A stretch of DNA of 64,000 bases, from contig NC_085111.1 in the NCBI RefSeq assembly GCF_030269925.1, positions 1,674,001-1,738,000 of the forward strand. Direction: 5' to 3'. Both the position numbers and the translations under genes were made by a program. How positions within the stretch are numbered: position 1 is the first letter of the stretch; the number at the start of each line of letters is the position of its first letter. Positions 1 to 11,878 of this stretch are shown one piece after another. The DNA is from Bombyx mori (lineage: Eukaryota; Arthropoda; Insecta; Lepidoptera; Bombycidae). A model generated the notes under the pieces. It had not been told where the DNA came from and did not search any database. It saw nothing but the letters and a program-made list of their open reading frames with translations.

Positions 1-600
1 AGGATTTAATCACTCCTAACATTTATAAGCTTGATTTTAATAACGAGTAAATTCCTACAGTACATATTATTTATTATATGTTATGTATACTTTAATTAGT
101 ACGTAATGGACTCGTATTCGATTCTAACTGATACCGCGGTCAAAGTTTTGTTGAATAGTGTTTTATACATAAGAAATAATGTTAAATAAACAAACATAGC
201 TCTTTGCCGCGAAAAATTGGTGGATCCGTGATGCCAACACGCCCTGTCGCTAATTAAGTATTCACAGTTCAAATGTTTCGTTAGAAAATATGATGTCACG
301 TTCGAAAATATGTCGAACACGTGCTCTCGCTTCGGTTACTGACCCGTTTGATAAAAATCATTGATAACACGCCGTTGATAATACAACGTTTTATGACGAA
401 ATTAATTATGGATCTAAAACCACTCCGCAATCAATTTAAAGGTATTTTATTTTCATTATGTATCTATCGATTAACTGCGGCGATGCTATCATATTTACCA
501 AAAAGTGTAGGAAAATGAAAGCTAATTGAGGCGCTGAATGTAAAGCAAAATAATTTACTACGTAATATGTATGCATTTTTGTGATCTATGAATCAAGTGT
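1..600. other. AT-rich DNA, no gene recognised
   Basis: Short open frames occur on both strands, but none has a recognisable domain or paired splice signals. I see no repeat boundary here. Confidence 0.4.
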
Positions 601-602
601 GG

Positions 603-1042
603 TTTTTTTTTATTGCTTATATGGGTGGATGAGCTCACAGCCCACCTAGTGTTAAGTGGTTACTGGAGCCGTTAGACATCTACAACATAAATGCGCCAGC
701 CACCTTGAGATATAAATTCTAAGGTCTCAATATGGTTACAACGGCTGCCTCACCTTTCAAACCGAAACGCATTACTGCTTCACGGCAGAAATTAACGAGG
801 TGGTAATACATACCCGTGCGGACTCACAAGCGGTCCTACCACCAGTAATAACGCAAATTATAATTTTGCGGGTTTTATTTTTATTACATGATGTTATTCC
901 TTCACCGTGGAAGTCAATCGTAAATACTTTTTAAGTACGTATTTCATTAGAAAAATTGGTACCCGCCTGCGGGATTCGAACACCGGTGCATCGCTAGATA
1001 CGAATGCACCGGACGTCTTACCTTTTAGGCCACGACGACTTC
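603..1042 (-). mobile_element. Bm1-type SINE, near full length
   Basis: Reading the minus strand, the copy begins with a tRNA-like head (AAGTCGTCGTGGCC, then a B-box-like stretch around GTGTTCGAATCCCGC), runs through the conserved body, and ends with a poly-A that appears here as the T-run at 603-611. The length of about 440 bp matches full-length copies elsewhere in the window. Open frames across it are chance. Confidence 0.85.
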
Positions 1043-1290
1043 AAACTTATTTCAAGAGTTTCACTCGGCATCTGCGTCTTAGAGTAAGAACAGCTTTACT
1101 GTCTCACTTGAGCATCGGATACAGGTTCGTCGTAGGGGTCGTCGCATCCCCCTACGGGGGCAGGGAAGATAACTAACCCCACTACACTGGCAAAGAACAC
1201 AGGTGGTTGAGCGATAGAGGGTTTTACTTGGATTTACAGCATACCTTCCGCCTTCAAAGTTTAGCCAGAGCTCCGACGATGTCTTCTTCA

Positions 1291-1633
1291 TCTTATATAT
1301 AAAAATGAGTCTGTGTAATGTACGTATGCGCATAACTTCAGACCGCCGACAACAAATCGGATAATTCATTTTTTTGGCATTTGTTATTGTCAGGAGAAGG
1401 TTCTTATGAAAGAAAAAATTAAGATAATTGCGCGTAAAATTTGTAAATTTAAGAACAAATAGATTTTCTAATGTAACCTTATGGCTTTTGACATAACATT
1501 GGTAGAATGCGTGATGCAAATGTCGTAAAAGAGGATGCAAAAAAAACTGAATATCGTTTAAAACAAATGTATAAAAGAAAATTTATAATGAATAAATTAT
1601 TGTCCCCGAAGCGAAGCGAGGGCGGATCGCTAG
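1291..1633 (+). mobile_element. Non-autonomous Helitron
   Basis: The element starts with TCTTATATATAAAAATGA directly after an A and ends in CTAG directly before a T. This fits the A|TC...CTAG|T rule of Helitron insertion. The 3' end carries the CGAAGCGAAGCGAGGGCGG stretch shared with other Helitron ends in the window (14.3 kb, 56.6 kb). No Rep/helicase coding is present, so it must be mobilised in trans. Confidence 0.75.
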
Positions 1634-1878
1634 TTAAAACTAAAAAAGACCTCAAATGTCACAAACCTCAGCAATGAGGTTCACGACTGGCGAAGTAGTA
1701 ATATGCTACAAAAGTAAATGTGTCTGATATTCGAATATAATTTCAAGTAGCTCATTATTCACAACAAAAGTATATTATTGCCTTCCAACAATTGTAATAA
1801 ATTCCAAGAGGAAAGGCCGAACCCGAGTGTTTGTGTGTGTATGTACATAGTTATCATAATAATACATAGTTAGCACAA

Positions 1879-1928
1879 TTTTTTTATTATTATTATTGCC
1901 GTATAGGCAGACGAACGAGCATACGGTT
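1879..1928 (-). repeat. Remnant of LINE 3' tail
   Basis: A T-run is followed by a stretch matching the 3' terminus of the LINE at 16.8 kb (GGCAGACG...GAGCATACGG). Only about 50 bp survive. Confidence 0.5.
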
Positions 1929-1962
1929 TATTGTTTATTTTTGTTTATTATTTTGGTTACAA

Positions 1963-2118
1963 GCCCCCTTAGTTTCTCGCCGGATCTCCTCAGTGGGTCA
2001 CGATTTCGACCCGGTGATAGATTCTGCGAAGCACTGCTCTTGCTAGGGTTAGTGTTAGCAAATCCTCTAAGGTTGAGCCCGTGAGCTCAGAATACCAACG
2101 AAAAGGCAGAAAAAAATG
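1963..2118 (+). repeat. Retroposon family B, 3' part
   Basis: It shares the body (TTTCTCGCCGGATCT, then TTCTGCGAAGCACTGCTCTT) with more than ten other copies here and ends in an A-rich tail. The polarity and poly-A indicate a retroposon. The parent family is not named with certainty. Confidence 0.65.
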
Positions 2119-2248
2119 GAAACAGAGTTTTTTTTTTCTATAACATGAAGCATCTCTTACTGCAGAGTATGTTAGTTCATATATTGATACAAACGTATTT
2201 TAAAACTACGAAGTCATTTAACATTGTTGTTCTGAATAAAACAATCCC

Positions 2249-2826
2249 TTAAACTTTGTGTCCAGTTATCGATTGCAATGTTTTTGTATAAATTATCATG
2301 GTGTTCAGAGCATGCCGTACTTTGTACAAGGGATCCCAAGGAATAATAGCGATTTCATTGATTGCTCTGATGAAGCCAACTTTCGTTTCACCAAATGAAC
2401 CTATCGAATGTTGGTTTGAGGCACAGATCACAGAAACACAACAACGCGGCATTTTGTTAAAATCGTAAGCAGTGAAGACGTCGCAAGTTGACATTCGATT
2501 AATGACTGAAACTGGCATCAAGCCGCTTTTAGGCCAGATGGGTTCGCAAGCGCCACGCCTCCTTGCCATATCTCCTGTTTCTATGATCTGTGGTTTGAGG
2601 ATAACGACGAAGGGAAGATCTTCCACCGTGCGGGTGTAATTGCCCGGTAGACCGACGTTCCGAATGTTGTTCTTCGTAGCTTGTATATATGCAAGCTTGT
2701 CTTGAAAATATCGTAGGCGAGATTCAGGCATCTGTCAAATATCTTGTGTTGTGGGATAGCTACCGCCACATTAGCAAACATTGAATCCGTTTTTACGTAA
2801 GACACTGCAGCAAGGTAAAGAATCAA
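2249..2826 (-). pseudogene. Unidentified decayed coding module, repeated at 33.3 kb
   Basis: Two overlapping minus-strand frames are open: a 160-residue frame (2249-2731) and an 81-residue frame (2581-2826) that starts further upstream. Neither matches a family I can name. The upstream frame contains KIFDRCLNLAYDI, and the longer frame contains EDLPFVVILKPQ. A segment of about 180 bp from here recurs, inverted, at 33318-33505 with the same KIFDRCLNLAYDI peptide. The two copies favour different frames in different parts, which suggests frameshift decay of one ancestral protein. It may be the remnant of a transposon or other repeated gene. Function unknown. Confidence 0.4.
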
Positions 2827-2829
2827 GTT

Positions 2830-3600
2830 TTTTTAATAGCGTAGATGAAGAGTAAAGCGATAAAAAGTCCCTCAACACAAGACTTAACTGCATCTCTCTT
2901 AATAATCTAATTACGAAAGAAATTAACATCCACAAATTACCGAATTACTTTCGCCTTCCGATTTATGAGATTCATATCGTTGTAAAGCAAAAAAAAACTC
3001 GTGTTTCACAAATTGGACAGTTAGATAATGTGTACATAATTTTATATTATTAATGTTTTACGTAATACGTTTTCATTAAAATTGTCAGAATGTTGTTGGT
3101 AAATACGAGGGAATTATGTTAATTGAAAATTTTGCGGACCGTAATAAAATAATTAGCTTAAAACTTAGATACTAATTAAGGATTGAATTCAGAAAGGAAA
3201 AGAGGAAGTCTACTTTGTTTTGGAAATCAGTGTTTTAAGTGAAAAGGTATTTACGTAACTGCATTCTGTAATGGATACGGTTTCTCGGATTCTTCGCTTT
3301 TCAAAATGTTGAATTCGCTTACGTAACTGTCGTATATCAAAAACGGTGCGGTAATTTTTTAATATTAATTAAATTAAAATTGTTGTGACCTAAAGAATAT
3401 GACGCACTTTTATTGTAAGCAATGCAACTGCGGTGGCGTTCAGATCCCGCAAACAAATATATACCTTATTTCTAACTAACATGACTGTGTTTAAAGAACA
3501 CGTCTAATTTAAGCTGAAAAAAAAACATCGTGTATTATAAATCAAAACCTGCAAACTCACTATACACGAGTAAGTATAGGTAGTTAACGATTTTCTTATT
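2830..3600. other. AT-rich stretch, nothing recognised
   Basis: I found no open frame of note, no repeat seen elsewhere in the window and no splice-flanked exon. Confidence 0.4.
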
Positions 3601-3601
3601 A

Positions 3602-4103
3602 CTAGAGGTCCCGCAGTAGTCGAAATTCGACTATAATTAATTGGAATTGTAAGTTTGTACACTATTATGATTGTATTTTATACTTCTATAATCACAAATT
3701 TCGCCAAGGCTACACTATAAAAAAATATTAATTAAGACAAACGCTGGTGACCGTGGGCGGCGGTGAATCACTTACCCTCAGGTGACCCGTCTTGCTCGTT
3801 TGCCTCTTAGTTGTTATAAAAAAAAAAAAAAAATTTAATCTATTCTCAATTTGACCACAGACGTCAAGAACAAAAGTTTGACAATAAATAGTATGCATGC
3901 GTGTGTGCGTCAGATACATGGTATGTAGTGTGTGTAATGTTTTCTTTATTGATTTAATGCATCTTTTATGCATTATTTTAAAAAAATATTAGCATTGTAC
4001 ACTTCTTCTCTATAAGTGTGGAAAATTTCATACTCCTCCGTCCGCGCAATTTTCGTAAAAAGGGATACAAAGTTTTTGCTTCACGTATTATATATTATAT
4101 AGA
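3602..4103 (-). mobile_element. Non-autonomous Helitron, family H2 (copy 1)
   Basis: Read on the minus strand it starts A|TCTATATAATATATAATACG and ends in ACCTCTAG|T. Just before the end is a palindrome, AGTCGAATTTCGACT, which fits the Helitron 3' hairpin. Sister copies lie at 21509-21934 and 46101-46546. This copy is longer because of the insertion at 3738-3831. Confidence 0.75.
3738..3831 (+). mobile_element. Short retroposon 3' tail inserted in a Helitron
   Basis: Compared with the sister Helitron at 21.5 kb, this copy gains about 94 bp containing CTCAGGTGACCCGTCTTGCT and ending in a poly-A of about 16. The tail polarity marks it as a 5'-truncated retroposon. No target duplication is visible. 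Confidence 0.6.
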
Positions 4104-4104
4104 T

Positions 4105-5137
4105 TTCTGAAGAATTAAAAGAATCAAAATCATCTCTATCTACACATACGTCATTTATTATTTTGTCATCTCCGTCTGTAACAATTAGAGTGAGACTAAA
4201 GACGGTATGGTGTAATCTTTGGACTACAAACTAAACTTATGGAACTGTGAAATGAGGTCGGAAGCAATGGTGAATTGACGTCAAATTCATAATGGTCGTT
4301 TCGCTGTAAACAATACTGATAGAATATTAATGGTATATTGCATTCTCAAAGGTTTTTTCGAACGTAAATAAACAAAAACGCTATTATCGCTTAAATTTAT
4401 GCTTTTATTCGTATTGTATATTAATTAACAAAGTTTAAAAAATCTACTAAAGTTTTTAAGTTTATAGTAAAATAAATAATTTTAAATTTCATTCCAAGAT
4501 TTTATCTCTACAGCGAAACAATGCATGCGTTTCGGTCAATCTAATGCAAATGAAATTCAGGGCTCGTGTTCTAAAGTGGGCGGTGATATACAGGTTCACG
4601 CAGTACTGTTTGTGGAAAGCGGTGTTCATTAAACCTTAAATACACCAACGGCCAAAAAAAAAACTATTATACATAATAATATAGTATGTTCTTCGGCTTT
4701 TGCGAATCGTAGACATAACAAAATTTACTTTTAATCAAACAAAGCTATTGCATAGATTTTATCGCGGGCCTAGAGTGCGGCGACCGAATCTGAAATTCCG
4801 TAACGAAAAAAACCTTATACCCCTCACTCTGCCTACCACGTAGCTCGCGTTCAACACATTCACACGTTGCGCTTGTGTAGTGTTTGTGAATAAGCGCGTG
4901 GCGTGACGTCACACTGCATGCGCATCATGAAAAGTCTGCCCATCTCTCTCTCGCGCGGTCTAGCTTATGAGTGGGAAGGGGACAGTTAAGGTTTTGCTTT
5001 TATTAAAGTTTAATATATCGTGGTCTTGTTTTATTAATGTTTTAATATTAAATTATCATTGTCTAATTATAATTGCATAAGTTGATAAAAACTGCTATGC
5101 AATAGCTTTACCGCGGCAGTTCCCGAGTGCCACACGT
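4105..5137. other. No gene recognised; CpG-richer patch near 4.8-4.95 kb
   Basis: Most of it is AT-rich and featureless. Positions 4770-4980 are markedly richer in CpG and contain a full TGACGTCA palindrome (CRE-like) near 4908. That could be promoter DNA or an old transposon end. I could not decide. Confidence 0.3.
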
Positions 5138-5400
5138 TTTTTTTTATTCATCATTCTCCTGCCCTTTTCCCAGTTACCTGGTCGGCGCAACATTTTTTCT
5201 CCTTCCATACTCCTCTATCATATACCATTTCTTCGCTCTCTTACACTTATCGTCTTTCAAACAGTCCATCCATTTCTTCTTAGGTCTACCTCTTCCTCTA
5301 TAGCCTTCCACGTACATAGTCAAAACCCTCTTAACAACCTCATTGTCATTTCGTCTCATCATATGTCCATACCATCTCCAACGGCTCTCGTTACTATCTC
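5138..5400 (-). pseudogene. RTE-like LINE C-terminal remnant
   Basis: The minus-strand peptide contains RWYGHMMRRNDNEVVKRVL followed by GYRGRGRPKKKWMDC. This is the characteristic C-terminal end of RTE-type LINE reverse transcriptases. The frame stops just before an ATGATGAAT-like 3' end and an A-run, as RTE elements often do. The RT and endonuclease are absent, so this is a dead 5'-truncated copy. Confidence 0.65.
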
Positions 5401-5905
5401 GCAGTTTTTACTTTTGTTATATAATTTCCAAAGCATCGAATTCTTTACAGTTTTCGTGGTTAGGAGCGACTAACCGTTTTAATATCATTCATATAATTAG
5501 TAAAATAATTTAGCTCAAATTAGGGGGCAAAATGTATTCATTACAATTCTCCCCGATATCTCACGACGCTCTGGATGGCTGGCAACCCGACATAGCGACA
5601 CGTAGAAGATTGACTAGCTGCGCGATGTGACTCCGTTATTATTTCACGGAACATATTGAATTGCTGAATCGTGATGCTATCGCTGCGCCAGGAAAACTTG
5701 GATCGTGGTGACTGTAATATTTAATCGTCTGCTTACTGTGACACTGCAATAAACATTCGCGGTGATTTTCACGTGGCACAAGCTAAAATAGTCTTACCGC
5801 TACTTACCACTATTTCTATTCTCCTCAAACTATATACCTTCTTCTAGTAAATATTTATATTGCATTGTTGGAAACCATGACACATTAATAATAATATTTC
5901 CTTAT
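5400..5905. other. No gene recognised
   Basis: Mixed-composition sequence without a convincing open frame, repeat boundary or splice-flanked exon. Confidence 0.35.
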
Positions 5906-5908
5906 TTT

Positions 5909-6156
5909 TACTGGTGATAGGACCACTTGTGAGTCCGCGCGGGTAGGTACCACCGCCCTGCCCATTTCTGCCGTGAAGCAGTAATGCGTTTCGGTTTGAA
6001 GGGCCGGGCAGCCGTTGTAACTATACCTGAGACCTTAGAACTTATATTTCAAGGTGGGTGGCGCATTTACGTTGTGGATGTCTATGGGCTCCAGTAACCA
6101 CTTAACACCAGGTGGGCTGTGAGCTCGTCCACCCAACTAAGCAATAAAAAAAAAAA
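5909..6156 (+). mobile_element. Bm1 SINE, 5'-truncated
   Basis: It starts in the body at CTGGTGATAGGACC and runs to the poly-A after CTAAGCAATAAAA. The tRNA-like head is missing, as expected from incomplete reverse transcription. Confidence 0.85.
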
Positions 6157-6590
6157 TTACAAACTTTCCAAGAAGATATCGCCCGGCCTGGTATTTTTAA
6201 TATTTATATACGCTATTTTTTTTAATTCAGCTCCTCATTTAAAATTTTTAGTATATTCTACCGAAAACCGTTGGGCCCGTTTAGAATAGTTTATATATTA
6301 AGAAGTAAGAAGTAGAAGTCTTCTCAGTAAGATTTGGTAATGTATTGAACTAATCAAATTATTTAAGTAACTAATATCACATCTGCAACTTTGACTATAG
6401 ATTAAGGATTTTTTAGAGGTTATAGCTAAGTGTGGAAAAAAACGGATCACTCATATTGCAACACTTTCGAAACGTCAAAGTTTAAAAATGTATTAGTTCC
6501 CGCTATAATTCTGTCTAACTTCAAAATGTGTTTTTAATAATTCTTCTGGGCTACATGTTTTATTATTGCTTAGATCACGACCCGTCTAGA

Positions 6591-6655
6591 GGGCTCCGGT
6601 AACCATTTAATATCAGGTGAACACGTCCAACCCTCTAAGAATTAAATAAAAAAAA
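6591..6655 (+). repeat. Degenerate Bm1 tail
   Basis: About 65 bp resemble the Bm1 3' end (CCGGTAACCATTTAATATCA, then an A-rich end), with many changes. Confidence 0.45.
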
Positions 6656-6659
6656 TCAC

Positions 6660-7875
6660 ACGAGTACACTTGGCGTTTTATACAGAACAATGACGTTGGT
6701 ACCACATACCAACTAGTTTTAGTTGTTATAAATAAATATGTACAATTGTAATATTCAACATATAATTATATTTTATAAATACAGTTTTATATACAGAACG
6801 ACGGTATTTACGTTGTCAGCTTAAGGTCTGGTGTGCTGCACTCTTACCTACCCAGACACAAGTAATGAATGTCATTATAATTAAGTTTAAAAGTACCTAT
6901 ATAGACAGTACTTATCGGCCCCGATATTTCAAATAAAGCAATTAAATATTTGCTGACAGCTCTGTAAGAGTGCATTGAATTAAAATAATCGCTTCGGTTG
7001 AATAAGAATTTTGCAGCGTAATCGATAACATTAAGACCGAAATAGCGTCAGTAATCGATTGGACAATCGAGATAATTCTCAAAAAACAAACGTAGTTCGG
7101 GCAGTTACATTTTTTGTCGTAAAACGTATACCTCGAATTTATAATCTTGCGAAATGTCGGCTTTATTTAAGATTCCTTTAACGAGTTAATTACAAAGACT
7201 TTTTTAAAAAGTAAAATTGGGCGTCTAGTGAAAAACGATTGGGGCCCAATTCAGTCTCGGTTTAAGACGGAGATCCATATTTTGTTTTTGTCGATAAAAT
7301 CTTATGTTTTTTTCTTATCTCTTATTTTTCTTTCTTATATCTCATATAATTCATTGCATTTTGAAGTGTACCAGCGACGCATATAATATGTAATTTTACA
7401 GCAATTGTACTTTAGCCCTTTGAGAGCGAACCATTGATAAATCGATTCCCTATTAATACCTATAGGGTGCTAAGCATCGGAATGCTGACTATTAGCGCGG
7501 TTTGATTATAGGTATTATTAGGTGTCTTATCGCATGCATGTGTGTATAACGTTTTGAATAAGTTAACAACATTTATAAATAACCATTTAAAGTTATTTGT
7601 TTCAGCACTGATTTTTGTTTTTTTTTTAAGATAAAGTTTTTTATAAGGTACTTTTTTTCGACAATCCTTTAACAATTTCTGCAAAACATGTGAAAATAAT
7701 CTCATCACTAAAATGTTTAAGGCGCAGGCGAAGACCGTAAAGTGTCAGTGTGAATTTGTCAACATTAATTACATTTGCCAGCTATACGGTACGTATTCAT
7801 CAGGAAACTGTTGCTTCAATAGTGTAACGACTTCAAAAACAAAAGATCTTCACTTTGACCATTTGTCTTACTTAC
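6660..7875. other. AT-rich stretch, nothing recognised
   Basis: No repeat shared with the rest of the window and no splice-supported exon seen. The short minus-strand frame at 7460-7708 has no recognisable content. Confidence 0.4.
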
Positions 7876-7876
7876 T

Positions 7877-8095
7877 ATAGCGTAAATGGGTGGACGAAAG
7901 TTCGCCTGATGTAAAATGGTTACCAGATACCATTACAACAGCACAAACCACCCCCAGACATGACACAGAGGCCTCAATTGTATTATATAACAACTACCCC
8001 ACTCTTCAAACCGGAAAGCTTGACTGCTTCGCGACAGAAATCGGCAGGAATAGTAGTACCTACTTATGCAGGCTTACCGACACCCTACCACCATG
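7877..8095 (-). repeat. Old Bm1 copy
   Basis: The order of Bm1 landmarks is kept on the minus strand (GGGTGGACGA end, CTTCAAACCGGAAAGC, CTTCGCGACAGAAATCGGCA, TACCACCA), but with heavy divergence. Confidence 0.6.
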
Positions 8096-8639
8096 AAATA
8101 CCGGCTGGCGATCACACTATATTCAGAGGACGTTTCTGCCAATTCGCCCGTGAACCCATAGCCTTAAAAACCAAAGACTGTATATGCCAATAACAGTAAG
8201 GAATAGGGTAAAGCCGACATCACACAGCCAATTCATTAACCAAAAAATGAGTCAAATGCGTATTTTTGCATTGACACTAATGCTATCGCCGAAATCACAT
8301 AACCGGTGACGTCATTGAAAATCGCTTCCCAATACAGCAGCGAGAAGAGATCACGCGCCAGATAAAGAGTACATGATAAATCAAATCGGACATGCAGATT
8401 CTCGCCTTAGAGACTCCTGATACCAATGATCATGACAATAACACCTGGTGACGAATGACAAAATTGAACTTTTACGTAATACCTATTACTAATGTTTAGT
8501 TTTCTCATTCTTGTTCTTTTCCTAGATGAATTAAATTTTTATAAATACATAGTCTGTCAATTATGATATAATATAAATCTATAAACACGAATGAAGTTTT
8601 TTTTACCATTTTACCAGTACGGACCGTTTTAAAGTTATT

Positions 8640-9060
8640 TTTATTATTATTTTATTTTCTATACTTAGTTGTTAGTTTTTGGCGGGAACGCGCGGAGTGA
8701 AGTTGTGTGATTTGTCTTATTTTGTCTATTTAGTGTTTCTTCAAGTTTAAATGCGTAATAACGGTGGTTTATTAACTGTTTAGTATCTGTGAAAGTGCAC
8801 AAATGTGGGAAAATAAAACAAAGACGTAACTTCTCGGAATCCTCCAGAAAGTCCACCATTTTACTGACTTTATATATTCATCCCATATCATCTCATTTCA
8901 TTTCATGCCACGTTTCATATTAATCAACTTCATTTCATTTCACTTCACATTATCATTTTACATATAAAAAAATTAAGATATGTGTTTAAAAAAGATTAGG
9001 CTGTATGGTATGACACCTCTGCCTTTCCAGTTGGAAAAATTAAACTACTACTACTTAGTT
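8640..9060 (+). repeat. Unclassified interspersed repeat
   Basis: The stretch from TTTTTGGCGGGAACGCGCGG to the TTAAACTACTACTACTTA end looks like one unit. Part of it (GAAAGTGCACAA...AAAGACGT) recurs at about 56285-56335. A CATTT-rich patch lies in the middle. I do not know the family. Confidence 0.45.
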
Positions 9061-9123
9061 GGTCAATGTCACTGAAGTAGGAAACCTATGGAAATGAAAC
9101 GTCAACAAAAATTCGTGCCACTG

Positions 9124-9152
9124 TGACGTCATCTGGCCACAAAACATGGCGG
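9124..9152 (+). promoter_or_regulatory. CRE-like site next to an ATGGCGG motif
   Basis: A perfect TGACGTCA palindrome at 9124-9131 is followed 8 bp later by CAAAACATGGCGG (9140-9152). The second motif matches a YY1/Pho-type core (GCCAT on the minus strand) and also resembles an insect translation-start context. A sister arrangement lies at 10200-10237. The ATG opens only a 10-codon frame. Confidence 0.3.
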
Positions 9153-9568
9153 CTTTAGTGCTGCCCAGAAGATTTTAATGTTAGTAGGTTTTATCGATAA
9201 ACGTTCTTGGCTTATTTTATTTTAAATATTGTTGAGTATGAATGTATTTGTAGAATTTATACTTTAATAGGAATTAAGTATATTGTTATGTGCAAAGATG
9301 ATGTGATTTAGAGATATTATGTGAAATCTAAGACGAGTTCGTGCTTCAAATTTTCCAAGTAAACGATATGACGATTTTTAAAATTTGCTACACTGATTTT
9401 ATAAAGTTGTCGTTTGCCGCAAAACATAAAGATATGGCATAGTACAGTGCCATCAGCCCATTTCTAGCATGCTGAATGTTATCGTATTTTGAGTACGTGT
9501 TTTTCTTAGACTATTACAATCTATTTTAATTGTTTTGCTGACTCTAAAGTCCGTAACAGACTGCCGCA

Positions 9569-9630
9569 GTGCACCTCAAGGAAGGTGCACCGCACCATTT
9601 GAATCACTCTCACTTGAGAGTGATTCAAAT
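9569..9630. repeat. Two adjacent hairpins
   Basis: The first is GTGCACCT/AGGTGCAC with a 6-nt loop (9569-9590). The second has 16-bp perfect arms (ATTTGAATCACTCTCA) with only 2 nt between them (9597-9630). Confidence 0.6.
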
Positions 9631-9639
9631 TTTAAACTT

Positions 9640-11035
9640 ATCAAGGGACCGCCTGATAACAAAAAACACCTACAGAACATTTATTCGTTAATGAAATTAC
9701 AAAGTTATTCCTTGTGACTTCCTCTCTAAAATCACTTAATTAATAAATATTTAACGAATTTACAATAGTGTTTTACTCACTGCGGAATAAAACTATTTTA
9801 TTTAAATAGTTCCGAAGAGATTTTGTCGATAGCCTTTTTCCCGAAATATCTAAACAGAATGTCTAAATATGTTTTGATGACATAATATTTTAAAGAGGTA
9901 TTTATGATTAGTGTCATGATGAATAGATTCCGACCGAAAAATGGTATCCGATATTTCGGATTCAAATATATTATTAAGTGTATAATCCATGTTTCGGATG
10001 AGGGCTCCATAATGAATTTAAATATATATAGTTAATAGTTTTGGGGCATCGACCTTCTTGAGATCCTATAAAATATGTTTTAATTATTATTTATGTACGT
10101 TTTAAGCATTATAAAATCAGAAATTTTATATTTAAGCAATCATATTAAATCGATATGAAAGTCAATAAATAATGTACAACCCAAAACAGACGGCCGAACT
10201 GACGTGACAATGACATTTGGCGCGCAAAACATGGCGGATTTTCGGCCTCATTAGACAGAGACGGAGACATTTACGTATATTCATGTTTCATTTTATGTAC
10301 GCACTGAAATACTGTTATATTGTTTTCTTGCGAGTTAAAGTGCTGAGTAAGAACGAGATAGATATATGTTTATGTGTGTGCCTTCAAAATGGGTGCTATT
10401 TATATAAGCAATTGTACGTATAGAACAATATGTCGTGTCCCTACTATATAGGTCTATGGTCAATGTATGTAGACAATGTCATATTTCATATGTCAGTAGG
10501 TTTTTTTTTTCAAACTGACTGAATCCATTCCTATATACATCAATTTTATTTACGACCTCACAATCGAAAACAAAGCCTCGTCTTACGATACACGTTTCGA
10601 ATCTCAATAAGCACAACGATCAGCTTATATTTGCATTAACACATACTAAACAGCTATTTTCAACTTTACGTCCACTTAGTAAGGTTGAAGGTTGAAAATA
10701 AGCAATCTTTTGTAAGACGTCACATATCATTGTCTCGCTCAAGGCGAACGCGTTCTGATTGAAAATCAAATAAGCATAGTTTTTATCCATTAACTTTTGT
10801 GCTGATAAGGCTCAAAAATATCGTATATGAATCGATTTCAGAACAAAACACATGTATATTTAAAAAAAAGGAGATTGATCTTTATGGTTCGGTCATAAAG
10901 ACGATTTCGTGTTTTAAATCATTGGAAATTCGACTTTTAAGTGTGATGCTATCAAAATTAAGTAACTTAGATAACAATAGCGATTACGGGGATCATCATC
11001 CTGCGAAATAATCATGATACTGTGAAACATAAACT
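9640..11035. other. No gene recognised
   Basis: AT-rich DNA with several short open frames, none recognised. It contains the second CRE-like/ATGGCGG motif pair. Confidence 0.35.
10200..10237 (+). promoter_or_regulatory. Second CRE-like/ATGGCGG motif pair
   Basis: TGACGTGA at 10200 is followed 17 bp later by CAAAACATGGCGG, the same 13-mer as at 9140. The ATG opens a seven-codon frame only. Conservation of the 13-mer suggests a shared regulatory origin rather than coding. Confidence 0.25.
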
Positions 11036-11040
11036 GTTTT

Positions 11041-11135
11041 TTTGTTTAGACAGGTAAACGAGTTTACTCCCCACCTGATGTTAAGTGGTTACCGGAGACG
11101 TCACGACCTAAATGCCGCCACCCATTTGTATGGTA
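11041..11135 (-). repeat. Bm1 tail remnant
   Basis: A T-run and CCCACCTGATGTTAAGTGGT followed by the diverged Bm1 landmark ATGCCGCCACCC, on the minus strand. Confidence 0.55.
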
Positions 11136-11289
11136 ATTACGGGTTAATGAGATTTAATTCGTTTGTAATTAATGAAATGCGTATTTCATTGGAAAAATCT
11201 CGTTCTTGCAATCAAACTAAGCCCAGTCGGTTGACATTGTTATTGACATCGGCGATCGTTTGCTCGTTCGTCTGTCAATGATTTTTAAG

Positions 11290-11620
11290 TTATCCATTTA
11301 ATAAATGATCCCGCCAACTAGTGATACAATTAAAAAATTCTTTACCAACACTTTTTCGCCGAGACAGTCGCGCATACCAACACTCGTCTAGCACAAATGA
11401 GCGACAATCAACACGCAACCAGCTAAAAATACATTAACTACAAATAGGTGACTGGAACAAAGCGACGATGCAAATAATTAAATCACTTATTCTCGACAAA
11501 CTGCTTATTTTCACTACATAATATGTGTGCCAGCTTTTTTTTGGTGACCACTATAAATTAATTAAAAGAGCTAATGGTTTAACTGTAAACCATCTCAATA
11601 GGGATGGGATATGCTCACTA
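11290..11620. other. No gene recognised
   Basis: Nothing supported between the Bm1 remnant and the nested element. Confidence 0.35.
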
Positions 11621-11878
11621 TGAAGTCGTCGTGGCCTAATGCGGAGTTTACATTACGAAATTAGTGTCATGCATGTTGAACTCAGTTGCACGAAAGTAGT
11701 TTCGATATATGCGAAAGTAATTTCGTTAAAAAATTAGCGTCGCGAAATCCACAGTATCGCAGTAACCATGGCGCTGTCAGCATCAAAGCTATATTTTGCT
11801 ATATTCAATGTAGCTAAAGAAATGCTTATATACCTATAAACTTAAAAAAAGACTATCAAGAAAAAAAAAAGTTGGTAG

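Noticed and set aside
1079..1540. 153-codon minus-strand ORF
   Set aside because: It spans the end of a Bm1 copy, unrelated flank and a Helitron, so a single real protein is implausible.
9597..9630. microRNA precursor
   Set aside because: The loop is only 2 nt and the stem is perfectly paired over 16 bp. A processed precursor normally has a longer, imperfect stem and a larger loop.
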